Assembly: GCA_024699005.1 (NCBI GenBank)
Contig: JAILQN010000318.1
Coordinates: 1 to 35,648 of the forward strand
DNA: 35,648 bases
Direction: 5' to 3'
Source of the DNA: Clostridia bacterium
GTDB lineage: Bacteria; Bacillota_A; Clostridia; Oscillospirales; Acutalibacteraceae
Within the stretch, counting starts at the first letter, position 1; the number at the start of each line of letters is the position of its first letter. Made by a program: the position numbers and the translations under genes. Below, one piece after another: positions 1-8,335 of this stretch. The notes beneath the pieces are model-generated. The model had not been told where the DNA came from, ran no database searches, and worked only from the letters and a program-made list of their open reading frames with translations.

Positions 1-17
1 CTCATAAAGACCAAGGT

Positions 18-1048
18 GTAAAATGTTAATAACCACAAAAACAATACACGGAGGAAATTATGAGATCCTATACACATTTTACACTGAATGAAAGAAAATA
101 TCTACAAGAACTTTTGGCAGAAGGAAAAAGTATAAGAAAAATAGCGGATCATCTGGGAAGGAGTCCGTCCTCTGTCAGCCGTGAAATAAGCCGTAATAAC
201 TCAAAGACGCCATTAAAAGCATCAGACAACAAATACAATTATCACAGTTGGAGAGCAAATTCTCTGACTGTTGCAAGGAGAAGGAAAAACAAACCGAGGG
301 CTATAGTCAAGGACAGTCCGGAATGGGATTTTATCATTGACGCGCTCAATCGCTATTGGAGCCCGGAAACAATATGCGGAAAATGGCATTCGACATTTCC
401 GGAAAGAAAACCTCTGAGTATATCTACGATATACAGATATATCAAAAAGAAAAGGTTCCCTGGAATCAGAAGAGAGACCCACTTAAGGCGACGAGGCAAA
501 CGGCATTACAACAGGAATTCCAATTACAACACAATTCATCCGGATCGGCTTATCCCGGAATGGCCCGAGGAAATAAAAAACAGGCAGAGAATCGGCGACT
601 GGGAAGGTGATACGGTATATGGCGGCGTGGGAAAAGGATTGCTGGTATCTATGGTGGACAGAAAAAGCCGCTTCCTTTGTGTTGGGAAACTGTCCAGCCG
701 GAACGCAACTGAAACAAGAAATAAAATAACAGAGATGATGGCGGGGCTGCCGGTTAATAGTATCTCGCTCGACAATGGCGCTGAATTCTCAGAGTTCAGA
801 GAATTGGAGAAAACGCTTAATACCACTATTTACTTTGCTGAACCTCACAAACCATGGCAAAGAGGCAGCAACGAAAACACTAATGACATCCTCAGGTTTT
901 TCTATCCTAAAGGCTTTGATTTTCACACCTTGGATGATGAGGCTCTTCAACAGGTTGTCAATCTCATCAACAACAGACCACGCAAATGTCTTAATTGGAA
1001 ATCCCCTTATGAGGTCTTTTTTTGTGTTGCAATTGATTGACAATCTAC
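18..1048 (+). mobile_element. IS30-family insertion sequence
   Basis: The element holds one intact IS30-type transposase. Imperfect inverted ends are visible: a 15-base stretch at 18-32 (GTAAAATGTTAATAA) matches the reverse complement of about 1033-1048 (GTAGATTGTCAATCAA) at roughly 12 of 15 positions. The transposase stop codon (1038-1040) lies inside the right end, so the element is very compact. I could not identify a convincing target-site duplication, partly because only 17 bases of left flank are available, so the exact ends are approximate. It sits between unseen sequence on the left and the 3' end of the diaminopropionate ammonia-lyase operon on the right. Confidence 0.6.
60..1040 (+). 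CDS. IS30-family transposase
   Basis: The 326-residue protein is a full-length DDE transposase that cuts and rejoins the ends of its own element. An N-terminal helix-turn-helix region (about residues 5-45) carries the IS30-type stretch KSIRKIADHLGRSPSSVSRE. The catalytic triad is readable as Asp184 (in DWEGDTVYGG), Asp238 (in SLDNGAEF) and Glu272 (in RGSNENTND). The 33-residue spacing between the last two matches the DD(33)E pattern of the family. The start is supported by GGAGG five bases before the ATG. No frameshift or internal stop is present, so it may be active. It is the only clear gene on the plus strand. Confidence 0.95.
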   Translation: MRSYTHFTLNERKYLQELLAEGKSIRKIADHLGRSPSSVSREISRNNSKTPLKASDNKYNYHSWRANSLTVARRRKNKPRAIVKDSPEWDFIIDALNRYWSPETICGKWHSTFPERKPLSISTIYRYIKKKRFPGIRRETHLRRRGKRHYNRNSNYNTIHPDRLIPEWPEEIKNRQRIGDWEGDTVYGGVGKGLLVSMVDRKSRFLCVGKLSSRNATETRNKITEMMAGLPVNSISLDNGAEFSEFRELEKTLNTTIYFAEPHKPWQRGSNENTNDILRFFYPKGFDFHTLDDEALQQVVNLINNRPRKCLNWKSPYEVFFCVAID

Positions 1049-1052
1049 CGTA

Positions 1053-1192
1053 CCGCCAAAGGCGGCGGAGGGGTCCGGGTTCGTTATTTTGCTTTGTTTT
1101 GACCGACAGCCCCTCCACCGCTACGCGGTCCCCCTACCCTTGTCAGGGGAGGCTTATATATTCGCGTTCGCTTCGCGAACGGTGATTATATA
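1053..1192. repeat. GC-rich palindromic intergenic repeat
   Basis: The gap between the insertion sequence and the ammonia-lyase gene is packed with inverted repeats. They are CCGCC-AAA-GGCGG (1053-1065), GGAGGGG (1067-1073) pairing with CCCCTCC (1110-1116), ACCGC-TAC-GCGGT (1117-1129), CCCCT pairing with AGGGG (1131-1149), and CGTTCGC-TTC-GCGAACG (1165-1181) flanked by TATATA on both sides. None is followed by a T-run in the direction of the neighbouring genes, so this is not an ordinary terminator. It resembles the interspersed palindromic repeats I recall as common in gut Clostridia. That identification rests on memory, not a search. Confidence 0.5.
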
Positions 1193-1224
1193 GTTTTTAC
1201 GTCCGGATGACTGGAAGCGATCCG

Positions 1225-2424
1225 TTAGCCGATGCTCGGATATTTTCCGTCCCAGACAACGGCCCTGTAATTCTCCCGGTCGGTAGCTCCCTCCGTGCTG
1301 AAAAAGAGCACCCGGGAACGGCTGTCCAGCCCGAGTTTGTTCCGTATCCGCGCAAGTCCGGGATTAGTCATGATCTCGGCGGCGCAGCCGAAGGCGGAAG
1401 CGCCGCTCTCTCCGGAGACCACCCTGGCGTCCTTTCCTTCCGGGCTGCTCAGGATGCGCATGCCCTTTGCTGCAACATAATCCGGAAAAGAGATAAAGAA
1501 GTCTGCGTGAGAGCGCAGTACGTTCCATGCGACGCTGCAGGGTTCGCCGCAGGCCAGCCCCGCCATTATAGTGTCCATATCCCCGGTCACGCGGCGAAGC
1601 CTGCCGTCGTTTGCCAGGGCGGTGCGGAAGATACAGTCGGCCTTATCGGGTTCCACAACTACCACGGCGGGGCGGTCTTTGCCGTAAACGGAAGCGAACA
1701 GACCGGCAACGGCACCAGCCATGGAGCCTACGCCCGCCTGCAGAAAGACGTGAGTGGGTATTTCCGGCAGCTGCTCGCAGGCCTCCAGCCCCATTGTTCC
1801 GTAGCCCTGCATAATCCGGGTGGGAACGTCCTCATACCCTTCCCACGCGGTATCCTGCACAAGGACCCAGCCATGCTCCTCCGCCTGCCGTCTTGCCATA
1901 CGAACGGTATCGTCGTAGTTAAGCGCGGTCACGGAGGCTTCGGCTCCCGCGGCGAGGATGTTCTCCAGGCGCTCCTGCGCGCTGCCCTTCGGCATATAAA
2001 CCACGGACTTATGCCCGAAACGGGCGGCCGTCCACGCCACGCCTCTGCCGTGATTGCCGTCGGTCGCAGTGACGAAGGTGATCTCACCGAGCTGCCGCTT
2101 CGTTCCGGGAGCGGTCAGAAATCCGTAATCGGCCTGCGAAACGTCCCTGTCCAGTTTCTCCGCCAGATAGCTACCGATGGCGAAGCTGCCGCCCAGTACC
2201 TTGAACGCATTCAGTCCGAAACGGAAGGATTCATCCTTCACGTATATTTCGCCCAGCCCGAGACAGGCCGCGGTATCTTTTAAACGCACCAGAGGAGTCG
2301 GCGCGTACATCGGAAAGCTTTTATGAAAATCGCGGACAGTCTGCGCGTGTTCCGGGCTGAGAAAGCCTGGAGCAGCCACGGCGCCATCGTGTGTCAGCGA
2401 AACCAGTTTGAATTCTTCCTTCAT
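1225..2424 (-). CDS. dpaL: Diaminopropionate ammonia-lyase (PLP)
   Basis: The 399-residue protein matches the length and sequence style of DpaL/YgeX, a cytosolic fold-type II PLP enzyme that converts 2,3-diaminopropionate (D or L; often also serine) to pyruvate and ammonia. The N-terminal part has the substrate-entry stretch PTPLVRLKD and the Schiff-base lysine at Lys75 in LNAFKVLGGS. A glycine-rich phosphate-binding loop follows in AGVGSMAGAV. It is the last gene of the lyase operon, 63 bases after the hydro-lyase alpha gene, with a strong hairpin in that gap. Pyruvate as product fits a catabolic role; the operon's true substrate is not evident. Confidence 0.9.
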   Translation of the reverse strand: MKEEFKLVSLTHDGAVAAPGFLSPEHAQTVRDFHKSFPMYAPTPLVRLKDTAACLGLGEIYVKDESFRFGLNAFKVLGGSFAIGSYLAEKLDRDVSQADYGFLTAPGTKRQLGEITFVTATDGNHGRGVAWTAARFGHKSVVYMPKGSAQERLENILAAGAEASVTALNYDDTVRMARRQAEEHGWVLVQDTAWEGYEDVPTRIMQGYGTMGLEACEQLPEIPTHVFLQAGVGSMAGAVAGLFASVYGKDRPAVVVVEPDKADCIFRTALANDGRLRRVTGDMDTIMAGLACGEPCSVAWNVLRSHADFFISFPDYVAAKGMRILSSPEGKDARVVSGESGASAFGCAAEIMTNPGLARIRNKLGLDSRSRVLFFSTEGATDRENYRAVVWDGKYPSIG

Positions 2425-2447
2425 AATGATACTGTTTCAAACAGACA

Positions 2448-2477
2448 GGAGCTGTAAAAAACCGGTTTTACAGCCCC
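2448..2477 (-). other. Intercistronic hairpin
   Basis: GGAGCTGTAAAA (2448-2459) and TTTTACAGCCCC (2466-2477) form a 12-base-pair stem, with one G-U wobble in minus-strand RNA and a six-base loop. It lies between the hydro-lyase alpha stop and the dpaL start. Immediately downstream in the transcript is a second small palindrome, CTGTTT-C-AAACAG. No U-run follows the stem, so read-through into dpaL is expected. It may be a processing or stability element that sets dpaL dosage. Confidence 0.45.
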
Positions 2478-2487
2478 TTGATTCTTA

Positions 2488-3342
2488 TTACAGTTCAACC
2501 GTCGCGATCCTCGGTTCGAAGCAGCAGGTCGGCCGGACGCAGACAATACGCACGCCTGACGCCCTCTGGGGACCGACCTTCATGAAAGTGGCAAGCACGG
2601 AGGTATCTCCCCGTAGTCCCAGCGGCCCGATATCAGCCTCGTTGACACGCCTTGTGATCTCCGCTTCCATTTCGGACTGCTCGCCGTACTTTCCGTCGAC
2701 CTGCGCCTGGAGCATCATGGACGCCGCCTCAAAATGAGACCGTCCCACGCCGACGGCAAGAGTGCAGGGGGAACAGCCGAGCTGCGCGACTCCCTCGGTC
2801 GCCCACTTCACTATCTCGTCCAGAACCACCTGCGTGTTGTGTTTGTGGAACACGCGATACGTTTTCGCCCTTATCGCCGGACCGCCGCCGAACATCAGGA
2901 TATGCAGCCGGATAACGTTGTCTTCGCACCTTCTGAGCAGTATCGGGGCCGGCTCAACTCCCGCCGGATCCGGGTTCAGCCCGCCGGACTGATCGATCCT
3001 GTGACTGTCGTCGCCCATTATGCCCATCGGCCTCCCGGGGAGTTTTCGCAGCCCTTCGGCAACGCCTGTTCTGATCGCGTCCAGCATTCTGCCGGTCACT
3101 GCGCAGTCCTCTCCTACTTCCAGGACCAGATGGGGGATCCCCGAATCGTCGCATAACGGAGACTTGTGCTCCTGAGCCGCTTCCGCATTGGCAAGCACCT
3201 GCTCCAGCACCCATCTGGCTTTATCGTTCCGCTCCGATGCTATAGCTTTTCCGTACGCTTCTTTTTTATCCTCCCGGAAGGTCGACCCTGCGTCCACCAG
3301 AGCATCCCTGACAAGCGCGGTTATTTCATCGCAGTTCTTCAT
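2488..3342 (-). CDS. Class I fumarase/tartrate dehydratase alpha subunit
   Basis: The 284-residue protein is the Fe-S subunit of a two-subunit class I hydro-lyase (fumarate hydratase, L-tartrate dehydratase or mesaconase type). Likely [4Fe-4S] ligands are Cys64 in PLCDDSGIPH, Cys190 in LGCSPCTLAVGVG and one of the cysteines at 268, 273 or 274 near the C terminus. The start ATG overlaps the stop of the beta subunit gene by four bases (ATGA), which implies translational coupling. Gene order is beta then alpha, the reverse of the usual ttdA-ttdB order. Sequence alone does not separate fumarate, tartrate and methyl-substituted substrates. Confidence 0.88.
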   Translation of the reverse strand: MKNCDEITALVRDALVDAGSTFREDKKEAYGKAIASERNDKARWVLEQVLANAEAAQEHKSPLCDDSGIPHLVLEVGEDCAVTGRMLDAIRTGVAEGLRKLPGRPMGIMGDDSHRIDQSGGLNPDPAGVEPAPILLRRCEDNVIRLHILMFGGGPAIRAKTYRVFHKHNTQVVLDEIVKWATEGVAQLGCSPCTLAVGVGRSHFEAASMMLQAQVDGKYGEQSEMEAEITRRVNEADIGPLGLRGDTSVLATFMKVGPQRASGVRIVCVRPTCCFEPRIATVEL

Positions 3343-3869
3343 GCCCGCTCCTCCTGTTTGTAGATACTCTCTCCGTGCGCCGCGCCGATGATGGCGGGAT
3401 ACTTATCGACCCTGATCATATGCAGCGCCTCCATGCCAAGTTCCGGGAAGGCAACGACCCTCCGCTCGGTCGTCTTTGATTCAAGCAGAGCCGTTACGGG
3501 AGGGATCACCGCGTATACCGCGTTGTATCTATCAAGGGCGGCTATCGTTTCGGGATGAAGTTCGCCCTTGCCGAGGTGAAGCTTTATTCCCGCAGCGGAC
3601 AACGGCTCAATGCTGCTCTCTATCTCAAGTTTATTGGAACTCGTCGGCCCCACCCCGGCGGGGCTGACCGCCGTGTGAAAAATGACCTGTCCTTTAAGAT
3701 CGGCACCGAGGTCGGAGACCGTCCCGTCTTCGATCATTTTCAGCACCTTCGGCAGAACAGCGTCACGACCGCACAGGATATACCCGCTTATCTCAACGGT
3801 ATCGCCGACACGCAGTTTTGCCGCGGCTTCCTCGCTGATCGGTGTGGTCAATTCAATCATATTTACCAC
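3339..3869 (-). CDS. Class I fumarase/tartrate dehydratase beta subunit
   Basis: The 176-residue protein matches the fumarase C-terminal domain family, the partner of the Fe-S alpha subunit. Family landmarks are an N-terminal swivelling-domain stretch (GDTVEISGYILCGRDA), the substrate-region motif GVGPTSSNKLE and the LGKGEL segment. A late FPELGMEALHMI stretch, followed by a proline-alanine pair, is typical of TtdB and FumB-type domains. It follows the lyase gene by 12 bases and overlaps the alpha gene by four. An alternative start three codons in (MIELTTP) is possible. Substrate is unresolved. Confidence 0.87.
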   Translation of the reverse strand: MVNMIELTTPISEEAAAKLRVGDTVEISGYILCGRDAVLPKVLKMIEDGTVSDLGADLKGQVIFHTAVSPAGVGPTSSNKLEIESSIEPLSAAGIKLHLGKGELHPETIAALDRYNAVYAVIPPVTALLESKTTERRVVAFPELGMEALHMIRVDKYPAIIGAAHGESIYKQEERA

Positions 3870-3881
3870 CTCAGAAGCAAA

Positions 3882-5027
3882 TCACTCATTAATTGCGAAC
3901 AGTTTGACATAACCGCTCTCATTCTTGATAACACCAAATGCGCGGGCCCTGTTGTAGACTTTTTTTGCCCAATTGGTGTGGGGTTTGATCTCGTTCATCT
4001 TATTTCCGCCGACGCCCTTGACCACGCCGCCTCCGGTCCCGAGGATCTGACAGGCATCGTCATACTCCTCTTTTGTGACCGCCATCAAAGCGTTGACAAA
4101 TTTGACGTGGGTCGGATGGATGACGGTACGGCCGACGAAACCGTTCGCCTTGTCAAGCAGAACCTCGCGCAGAAGACCGTCGATCTCGCCGTTCACCAAC
4201 GGCTTACGGCGCATCAGATAATCCTCGATGCCGTAGTGCGGAAGCTCATCAAACATCAGTTCTTTCGGAGCGCGGAAGTACTCCCAGACCGGACCGGATA
4301 TAACATAATCGTTATTTCTGGCGCAGACATTGATGATATCGGAAAGACACTCTCTCACGGTCATTATGTCGTAAAGACTGTATTCCACGCCGCGGCGCAC
4401 ACCGAAGACAGAGCTGAAGTCCGTACCGCCGACACGGACCTGAAGTACCAGATCCCTGTACTTATCGAGTATCTTCTTTATGCCGATCAGCTGAGAAATA
4501 CGACTCTCCTTATAGGCGACTTCAGGATCTTCGATAATCGGCATACCGTAGAGGATCTCGCCGAAACGATTATTCAGATCGCGCAGATAAGCATAATACT
4601 CATAGCCGTTCTCCGCATTGAATTTCGGAAAATTGATACCGCACAGAGAACGGATCTCCTGTTTTGTAAGCTTATCGCCGAATTCCTTGAACTGTTCCAG
4701 ATTACGGATACGCACAAATATCAGCGGTACATAATCCGGATTGAGTTTTCCGGTGTCAACAGCCTCCGTTACGCTCGCCAACAGATGATGTACATTCTCC
4801 ATGGCCTCCGGAACCTTCTCCTCCGGACACGCATCCTCAAAACACAAGACCATCGTAGTCAGACCGGGCATGGAATGTTCCAGTATTTTCGGAGTAAAGT
4901 CCCTGAAGCCCGGCATATACATTGTTGCTCCGAGGCAATATTGCAGAAGTTCACGATCGGTATACTTATCGAAATGTTCAGGTTCAACCACAAATTTAAA
5001 ATCAGGGTTGTACATATGATGTCTCAT
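3882..5027 (-). CDS. HpcH/HpaI-CitE-like C-C bond lyase
   Basis: The 381-residue protein looks like the TIM-barrel C-C bond lyase family related to HpcH/HpaI aldolases and the citrate lyase beta subunit. Recognisable parts are a metal-binding acidic motif at Glu64-Asp65 (LCFEDACPEE), an arginine-rich strand at about 104-109 (FVRIRN), VGGTDFSSVFGVRRG in the middle and a C-terminal RTVIHPTHVKFVNAL stretch typical of CitE-like lyases. It is the first gene of the operon, so it probably acts on the same carbon skeleton as the hydro-lyase that follows. A pathway hydrating an unsaturated dicarboxylate and cleaving the hydroxy acid is plausible, but no substrate can be named. Confidence 0.75.
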   Translation of the reverse strand: MRHHMYNPDFKFVVEPEHFDKYTDRELLQYCLGATMYMPGFRDFTPKILEHSMPGLTTMVLCFEDACPEEKVPEAMENVHHLLASVTEAVDTGKLNPDYVPLIFVRIRNLEQFKEFGDKLTKQEIRSLCGINFPKFNAENGYEYYAYLRDLNNRFGEILYGMPIIEDPEVAYKESRISQLIGIKKILDKYRDLVLQVRVGGTDFSSVFGVRRGVEYSLYDIMTVRECLSDIINVCARNNDYVISGPVWEYFRAPKELMFDELPHYGIEDYLMRRKPLVNGEIDGLLREVLLDKANGFVGRTVIHPTHVKFVNALMAVTKEEYDDACQILGTGGGVVKGVGGNKMNEIKPHTNWAKKVYNRARAFGVIKNESGYVKLFAINE

Positions 5028-5090
5028 AATACTATTGTTTCCTTTCTTCCGGTCATATCAAGAATCCATGAACAGCTCCCGTTACAGACC

Positions 5091-5122
5091 AAAAACCCGC
5101 GGCAACCAAGGCGAGCCGCGAG
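5091..5122 (-). terminator. Rho-independent terminator after the repeat protein
   Basis: In minus-strand RNA, CTCGCGGC (from 5122-5115) pairs with GCCGCGGG (from 5103-5096) around an 11-base loop, giving an eight-pair GC-rich stem with one G-U wobble. Five U residues (5095-5091) follow at once. It lies 37 bases beyond the stop of the secreted repeat protein and separates that gene from the lyase operon. Confidence 0.8.
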
Positions 5123-5158
5123 CTTCTTGGAATCACAAAGCAAACTGTTCACGAAAAA

Positions 5159-8100
5159 TCAACTGACGATGGCAAAAGTCTTTGTCACGGAACCGCTGTA
5201 TTTACCCATTCCGGTTACGGTCACGGTGTATGTTCCGGGATCTTTGCAGCCGGCAGAAAACTCCACGGTATAACTGGTACCTTCCGTCAGTCTCAGCCCT
5301 GCGGCGTTCTTTACCGTTATTGTCGGTTTCTGTACGGCGCTGTTATAAGTGAACGAATCTGCGGAAAGTGTGACAAGGCTTGCTTTAAGCGGCTGCTTGT
5401 TAATTGTAAAGGTTTTTGCTGCCGTACCGGAATAATTGCCCTTAGCCGTAACAGTCACAGTATAGGTACCGGGATCTTTGCAGCCGGATGAATACTCAAC
5501 GGTATAGCTGGTTCCCTCCGTCAGCCTCAGCCCGGCGGCATTCTTTACGGTTATCGTCGGTTTTTGTTCCGCGCTGTTGTATGTAAGCGTATCTGCGGAC
5601 AGGGTGATCAGGCTTGCGTTCAGCGGCTGCTTGTTTATAGTAAAGGTCTTTGTGACAGTACCGGTAAAACTTCCCTTACCCGTTACGGTCACCGTATAAG
5701 TACCCGAATTCTTGCAGTCGCCGGAATAAGCCAGAGTATAACTGGTTCCCTCTGTCAGTTTCGTTCCTGCGGCGTTTTTGACTGTTATTGCCGGCTTCTG
5801 TACCGCGCTGTTGTATGTAAACGTATCGGCAGACAGGGTCACGCGGCTGTCATTGAGCGGCTGCCTGGTGATCGTAAAGGTCTTCGTCACAGAACCGGAG
5901 AACTTGCCTTTTCCGGTCACAGTCACGGTGTATGTCCCCGGAGCTTTGCAGCCGGCAGAAAACTCCACGGTGTAACTGGTACCTTCGGTCAGTTTGACGC
6001 CGGCGGCGTTCTTGACGGTTACTGTCGGTTTCTGCACCGCACTGTTGTATGTAAACGTATCGGCGGACAGGGTCACGCGGCTGTCGTTGAGCGGCTGCCT
6101 GGTGATCGTAAAGGTCTTCGTCACAGAACCGGAGAACTTGCCTTTTCCGGTTACAGTCACGGTGTAAGTTCCGGGGTCTTTGCAGCCGGCAGAGAACTCA
6201 ACGGTGTAACTGGTGCCTTCGGTCAGTTTGACGCCGGCGGCGTTCTTGACGGTCACTGTCGGTTTCTGCACCGCGCTGTTGTACGCAAACGTATCGGCAG
6301 ACAGGGTTACGCGGCTGTCATTCAGCGGCTGTTTGGTTATGGTAAAGGTTTTTGTTACCGTACCGGAGTAATTACCGTTACCTGTCACAGTCACGGTGTA
6401 AGTGCCCGGGTCTTTGCAGCCGGAAGAAAACTCCACAGTATAGTCGACGCCTTCCGTCAGACCTGTACCGGCGGAATTTTTAACGGTTACGGTCGGCTTC
6501 TGGACTGCGTTGCTGTAGACAAACGTTGCGGCGGACAGCGTTACGCGGCTGTCATCCAGCGGCTCAACGAGCTTCGGGATGGATTCTTCGCGGGTCGCGC
6601 CGCAAACGCCGCAGGTATAAGTCTTTATGCCCGTAGACGTGACCGACGGCGGAGCGGTGATCTCTCCGTCATTCCACTCATGCGCGGCTGTCTCGACATG
6701 AGAAGCGTCATTTGAACATACACGTTTGTGGGTATCATCGTCAACCGGCGTCCATGCGCCGTAAGCGTGGCCGGATGCATTGACGATATTCTGCGCCCTT
6801 GAGAGTTCTGTGCCGCAGGCCGAGCAGTAAACAACGGAGTCATAACTGCCGTTTGCGGTACAGGTCGCCGCGATCTGATTTTCCGTCACAGCTGCCGCGG
6901 GGGTATGACCGTTTGCAGGTACAACAGTATGATCGCGTGATAACTCTTCACCGCAGGTCCCGCAATATACGACCGTATCATAGCCGCCGTCGGTCAGACA
7001 TGCTGCCGCAGTGTTGTTCTCTGTAACTGCTTCAAGCGGAGTATGTCCGGCAGCGTCGACGAAATCGTCGTTTATCGTATCGCCGCAGCGGTAGCATTTA
7101 TATACGGTATAACCCTGCTCTGTGCAGGTGGGTTCTATCCTGTCTACGGGGATAATATACCTGTGCTGGAGAGGTTCTGTAGTTATTGTCTCACGCTCGA
7201 GTTCGGCGCCGCAGGTCTCGCAATAGACGACCGTGTCGTAGCTGCCTGCAACAAGACACTGCGAGGGGACCTCATTTTCCCTGACCTCTTCGGCGGGAGT
7301 GTGACCTGTAGCAGGATCGATCACATGCTCACGCGATACTTCCGTGTTGCATCTGACACAGTATGATACCATGTCATGGCTGCCGTCCGTGAGACATGTG
7401 GCAGGCACGACGCTTTCGGGATCAACTACCGGTTCGCCGCCGGTGTGACCGATCTTATCGATCTGAACCGAGATCTCCTGATGCTCGAAACCGTCTTTTG
7501 TGAAGTCCGCGGTATACCATATCCTGCCGCCTGCATTACAGTCGGGGTTGCCGCGTACGACATAATTGGTGTCAACAGTTTCGGCCTGGATGTGATGATT
7601 ACAGACTTCATCCACGCAGACCATCATAGCGGTACAGGTCGAATAATCGTTCGAGAACTGATAATCCGGCTCGCCGTAGTGGTGTATAGGCAACCTCTGA
7701 ACATCGCTCATCGCGGCTCTCTGCTCGGCGGTGTACACCACATCATTGCACATAAAAGCCGTGACCGTTGCCGTCACTTCGATATAGTCCGCGGCCAGAG
7801 CCTCATCAGCAAGTGTAAAAAGCGGCGAACCGAGGATGAGTTCCTCGTCATCTGTGAATCCGTCATCGTCCACGCACATAAACGCGAATTTGACACAATC
7901 TTCCTTAATGTTGGACACACAGCCGTAATACTCATCGACGTCCTCATACTCATCGGCAGCTACCGGGGTGATCACTGCAGGATCGAACTCCAGCGTTACG
8001 TTTGCAGCGTCTATACCCCATGCATTAATGAACTTGACGGTTATGGGATAGTTTCCGTCTAAGTCTGCGGCGTCAAATGTAACCACCAGTTCCGGACCGT

Positions 8101-8191
8101 CCTCTTCTGCCGTCGCGCTGAGCGCAGGCAAGGCTGTCAGCAGGAACACGGCAATCAGAATAACTGCACATTTTCTTAAAAAATTTCTCAT
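5159..8191 (-). CDS. Large secreted repeat protein
   Basis: The 1010-residue protein begins with a signal peptide (MRNFLRKCAVILIAVFLL, cleavage probably near ATAEE). Residues about 33-170 resemble a cohesin-like beta domain (VKFINAWGIDAANVTLEFDP). Residues about 190-540 hold degenerate repeats built around GHTPAxAVTEN, CLTDGSYDTVVYC and CxxC pairs. Residues 544-1010 are six tandem 78-residue repeats starting PLNDSRVTLSAD and ending TVTKTFTI. It stops straight after the sixth repeat, with no sortase motif, dockerin or C-terminal membrane segment. A surface or extracellular binding role is likely, but none can be named. The gene has its own promoter, GGAGG ribosome binding site and terminator. 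Confidence 0.85.
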   Translation of the reverse strand: MRNFLRKCAVILIAVFLLTALPALSATAEEDGPELVVTFDAADLDGNYPITVKFINAWGIDAANVTLEFDPAVITPVAADEYEDVDEYYGCVSNIKEDCVKFAFMCVDDDGFTDDEELILGSPLFTLADEALAADYIEVTATVTAFMCNDVVYTAEQRAAMSDVQRLPIHHYGEPDYQFSNDYSTCTAMMVCVDEVCNHHIQAETVDTNYVVRGNPDCNAGGRIWYTADFTKDGFEHQEISVQIDKIGHTGGEPVVDPESVVPATCLTDGSHDMVSYCVRCNTEVSREHVIDPATGHTPAEEVRENEVPSQCLVAGSYDTVVYCETCGAELERETITTEPLQHRYIIPVDRIEPTCTEQGYTVYKCYRCGDTINDDFVDAAGHTPLEAVTENNTAAACLTDGGYDTVVYCGTCGEELSRDHTVVPANGHTPAAAVTENQIAATCTANGSYDSVVYCSACGTELSRAQNIVNASGHAYGAWTPVDDDTHKRVCSNDASHVETAAHEWNDGEITAPPSVTSTGIKTYTCGVCGATREESIPKLVEPLDDSRVTLSAATFVYSNAVQKPTVTVKNSAGTGLTEGVDYTVEFSSGCKDPGTYTVTVTGNGNYSGTVTKTFTITKQPLNDSRVTLSADTFAYNSAVQKPTVTVKNAAGVKLTEGTSYTVEFSAGCKDPGTYTVTVTGKGKFSGSVTKTFTITRQPLNDSRVTLSADTFTYNSAVQKPTVTVKNAAGVKLTEGTSYTVEFSAGCKAPGTYTVTVTGKGKFSGSVTKTFTITRQPLNDSRVTLSADTFTYNSAVQKPAITVKNAAGTKLTEGTSYTLAYSGDCKNSGTYTVTVTGKGSFTGTVTKTFTINKQPLNASLITLSADTLTYNSAEQKPTITVKNAAGLRLTEGTSYTVEYSSGCKDPGTYTVTVTAKGNYSGTAAKTFTINKQPLKASLVTLSADSFTYNSAVQKPTITVKNAAGLRLTEGTSYTVEFSAGCKDPGTYTVTVTGMGKYSGSVTKTFAIVS
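5162..6562 (-). repeat. Six tandem 234-bp coding repeats
   Basis: Six in-frame units of 78 codons (the last one 77) run from 6562 down to 5162, with boundaries at 6562, 6328, 6094, 5860, 5626 and 5392. The second and third units are nearly identical at both protein and DNA level, while the first, fifth and sixth are more diverged. This suggests recent duplication or gene conversion in the middle of the array. Each unit has one conserved Cys (SAGCKDPGTYTVTVTG), which is unusual for an extracellular repeat and could allow inter-repeat disulfides. Confidence 0.9.
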
Positions 8192-8306
8192 AAGCTCTTT
8201 CCTCCATTATAAATGTGAAGGTGATAAATCCTTTGGACCTGCCTCCGGTTTTCACATAATGGAATCCGTTGAAAAACAGTGAAACTGAAAAAAATGAATC
8301 ACTGTT

Positions 8307-8335
8307 ATTTTAGACCATAAACGGTATTTTGTCAA
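8307..8335 (-). promoter_or_regulatory. Sigma-A promoter of the secreted repeat protein
   Basis: On the minus strand, TTGACA (8335-8330) is followed by a 17-base spacer and TAAAAT (8312-8307), close to the vegetative consensus. Transcription would start near 8300, giving a leader of about 110 bases before the ATG at 8191. The leader contains a weak CAGTGA/TCACTG inverted repeat and GGAGG at 8205-8201. The 250-base gap 8192-8441 holds this promoter and otherwise only AT-rich sequence after bioY; I see no small gene there. Confidence 0.8.

Noticed and set aside
1207..2283. 358-codon plus-strand frame
   Set aside because: Antisense to diaminopropionate ammonia-lyase. The minus-strand protein has an intact PLP lysine and normal family length.
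3555..5273. 572-codon open frame on the plus strand
   Set aside because: It lies opposite the lyase and hydro-lyase genes, whose proteins are clearly recognisable. The plus-strand product has no family features and no ribosome binding site.
5162..6562. Regular repeats as a possible CRISPR array
   Set aside because: The unit is 234 bases, in frame and fully coding, with no spacer-repeat alternation.
5564..6715. 383-codon plus-strand frame with internal repeats
   Set aside because: Its repeats are only the antisense image of the 78-residue coding repeats of the secreted protein.
8192..8301. Possible riboswitch in the leader of the secreted protein gene
   Set aside because: The leader is only about 110 bases, with weak inverted repeats and no conserved core of a riboswitch class that I can recognise.
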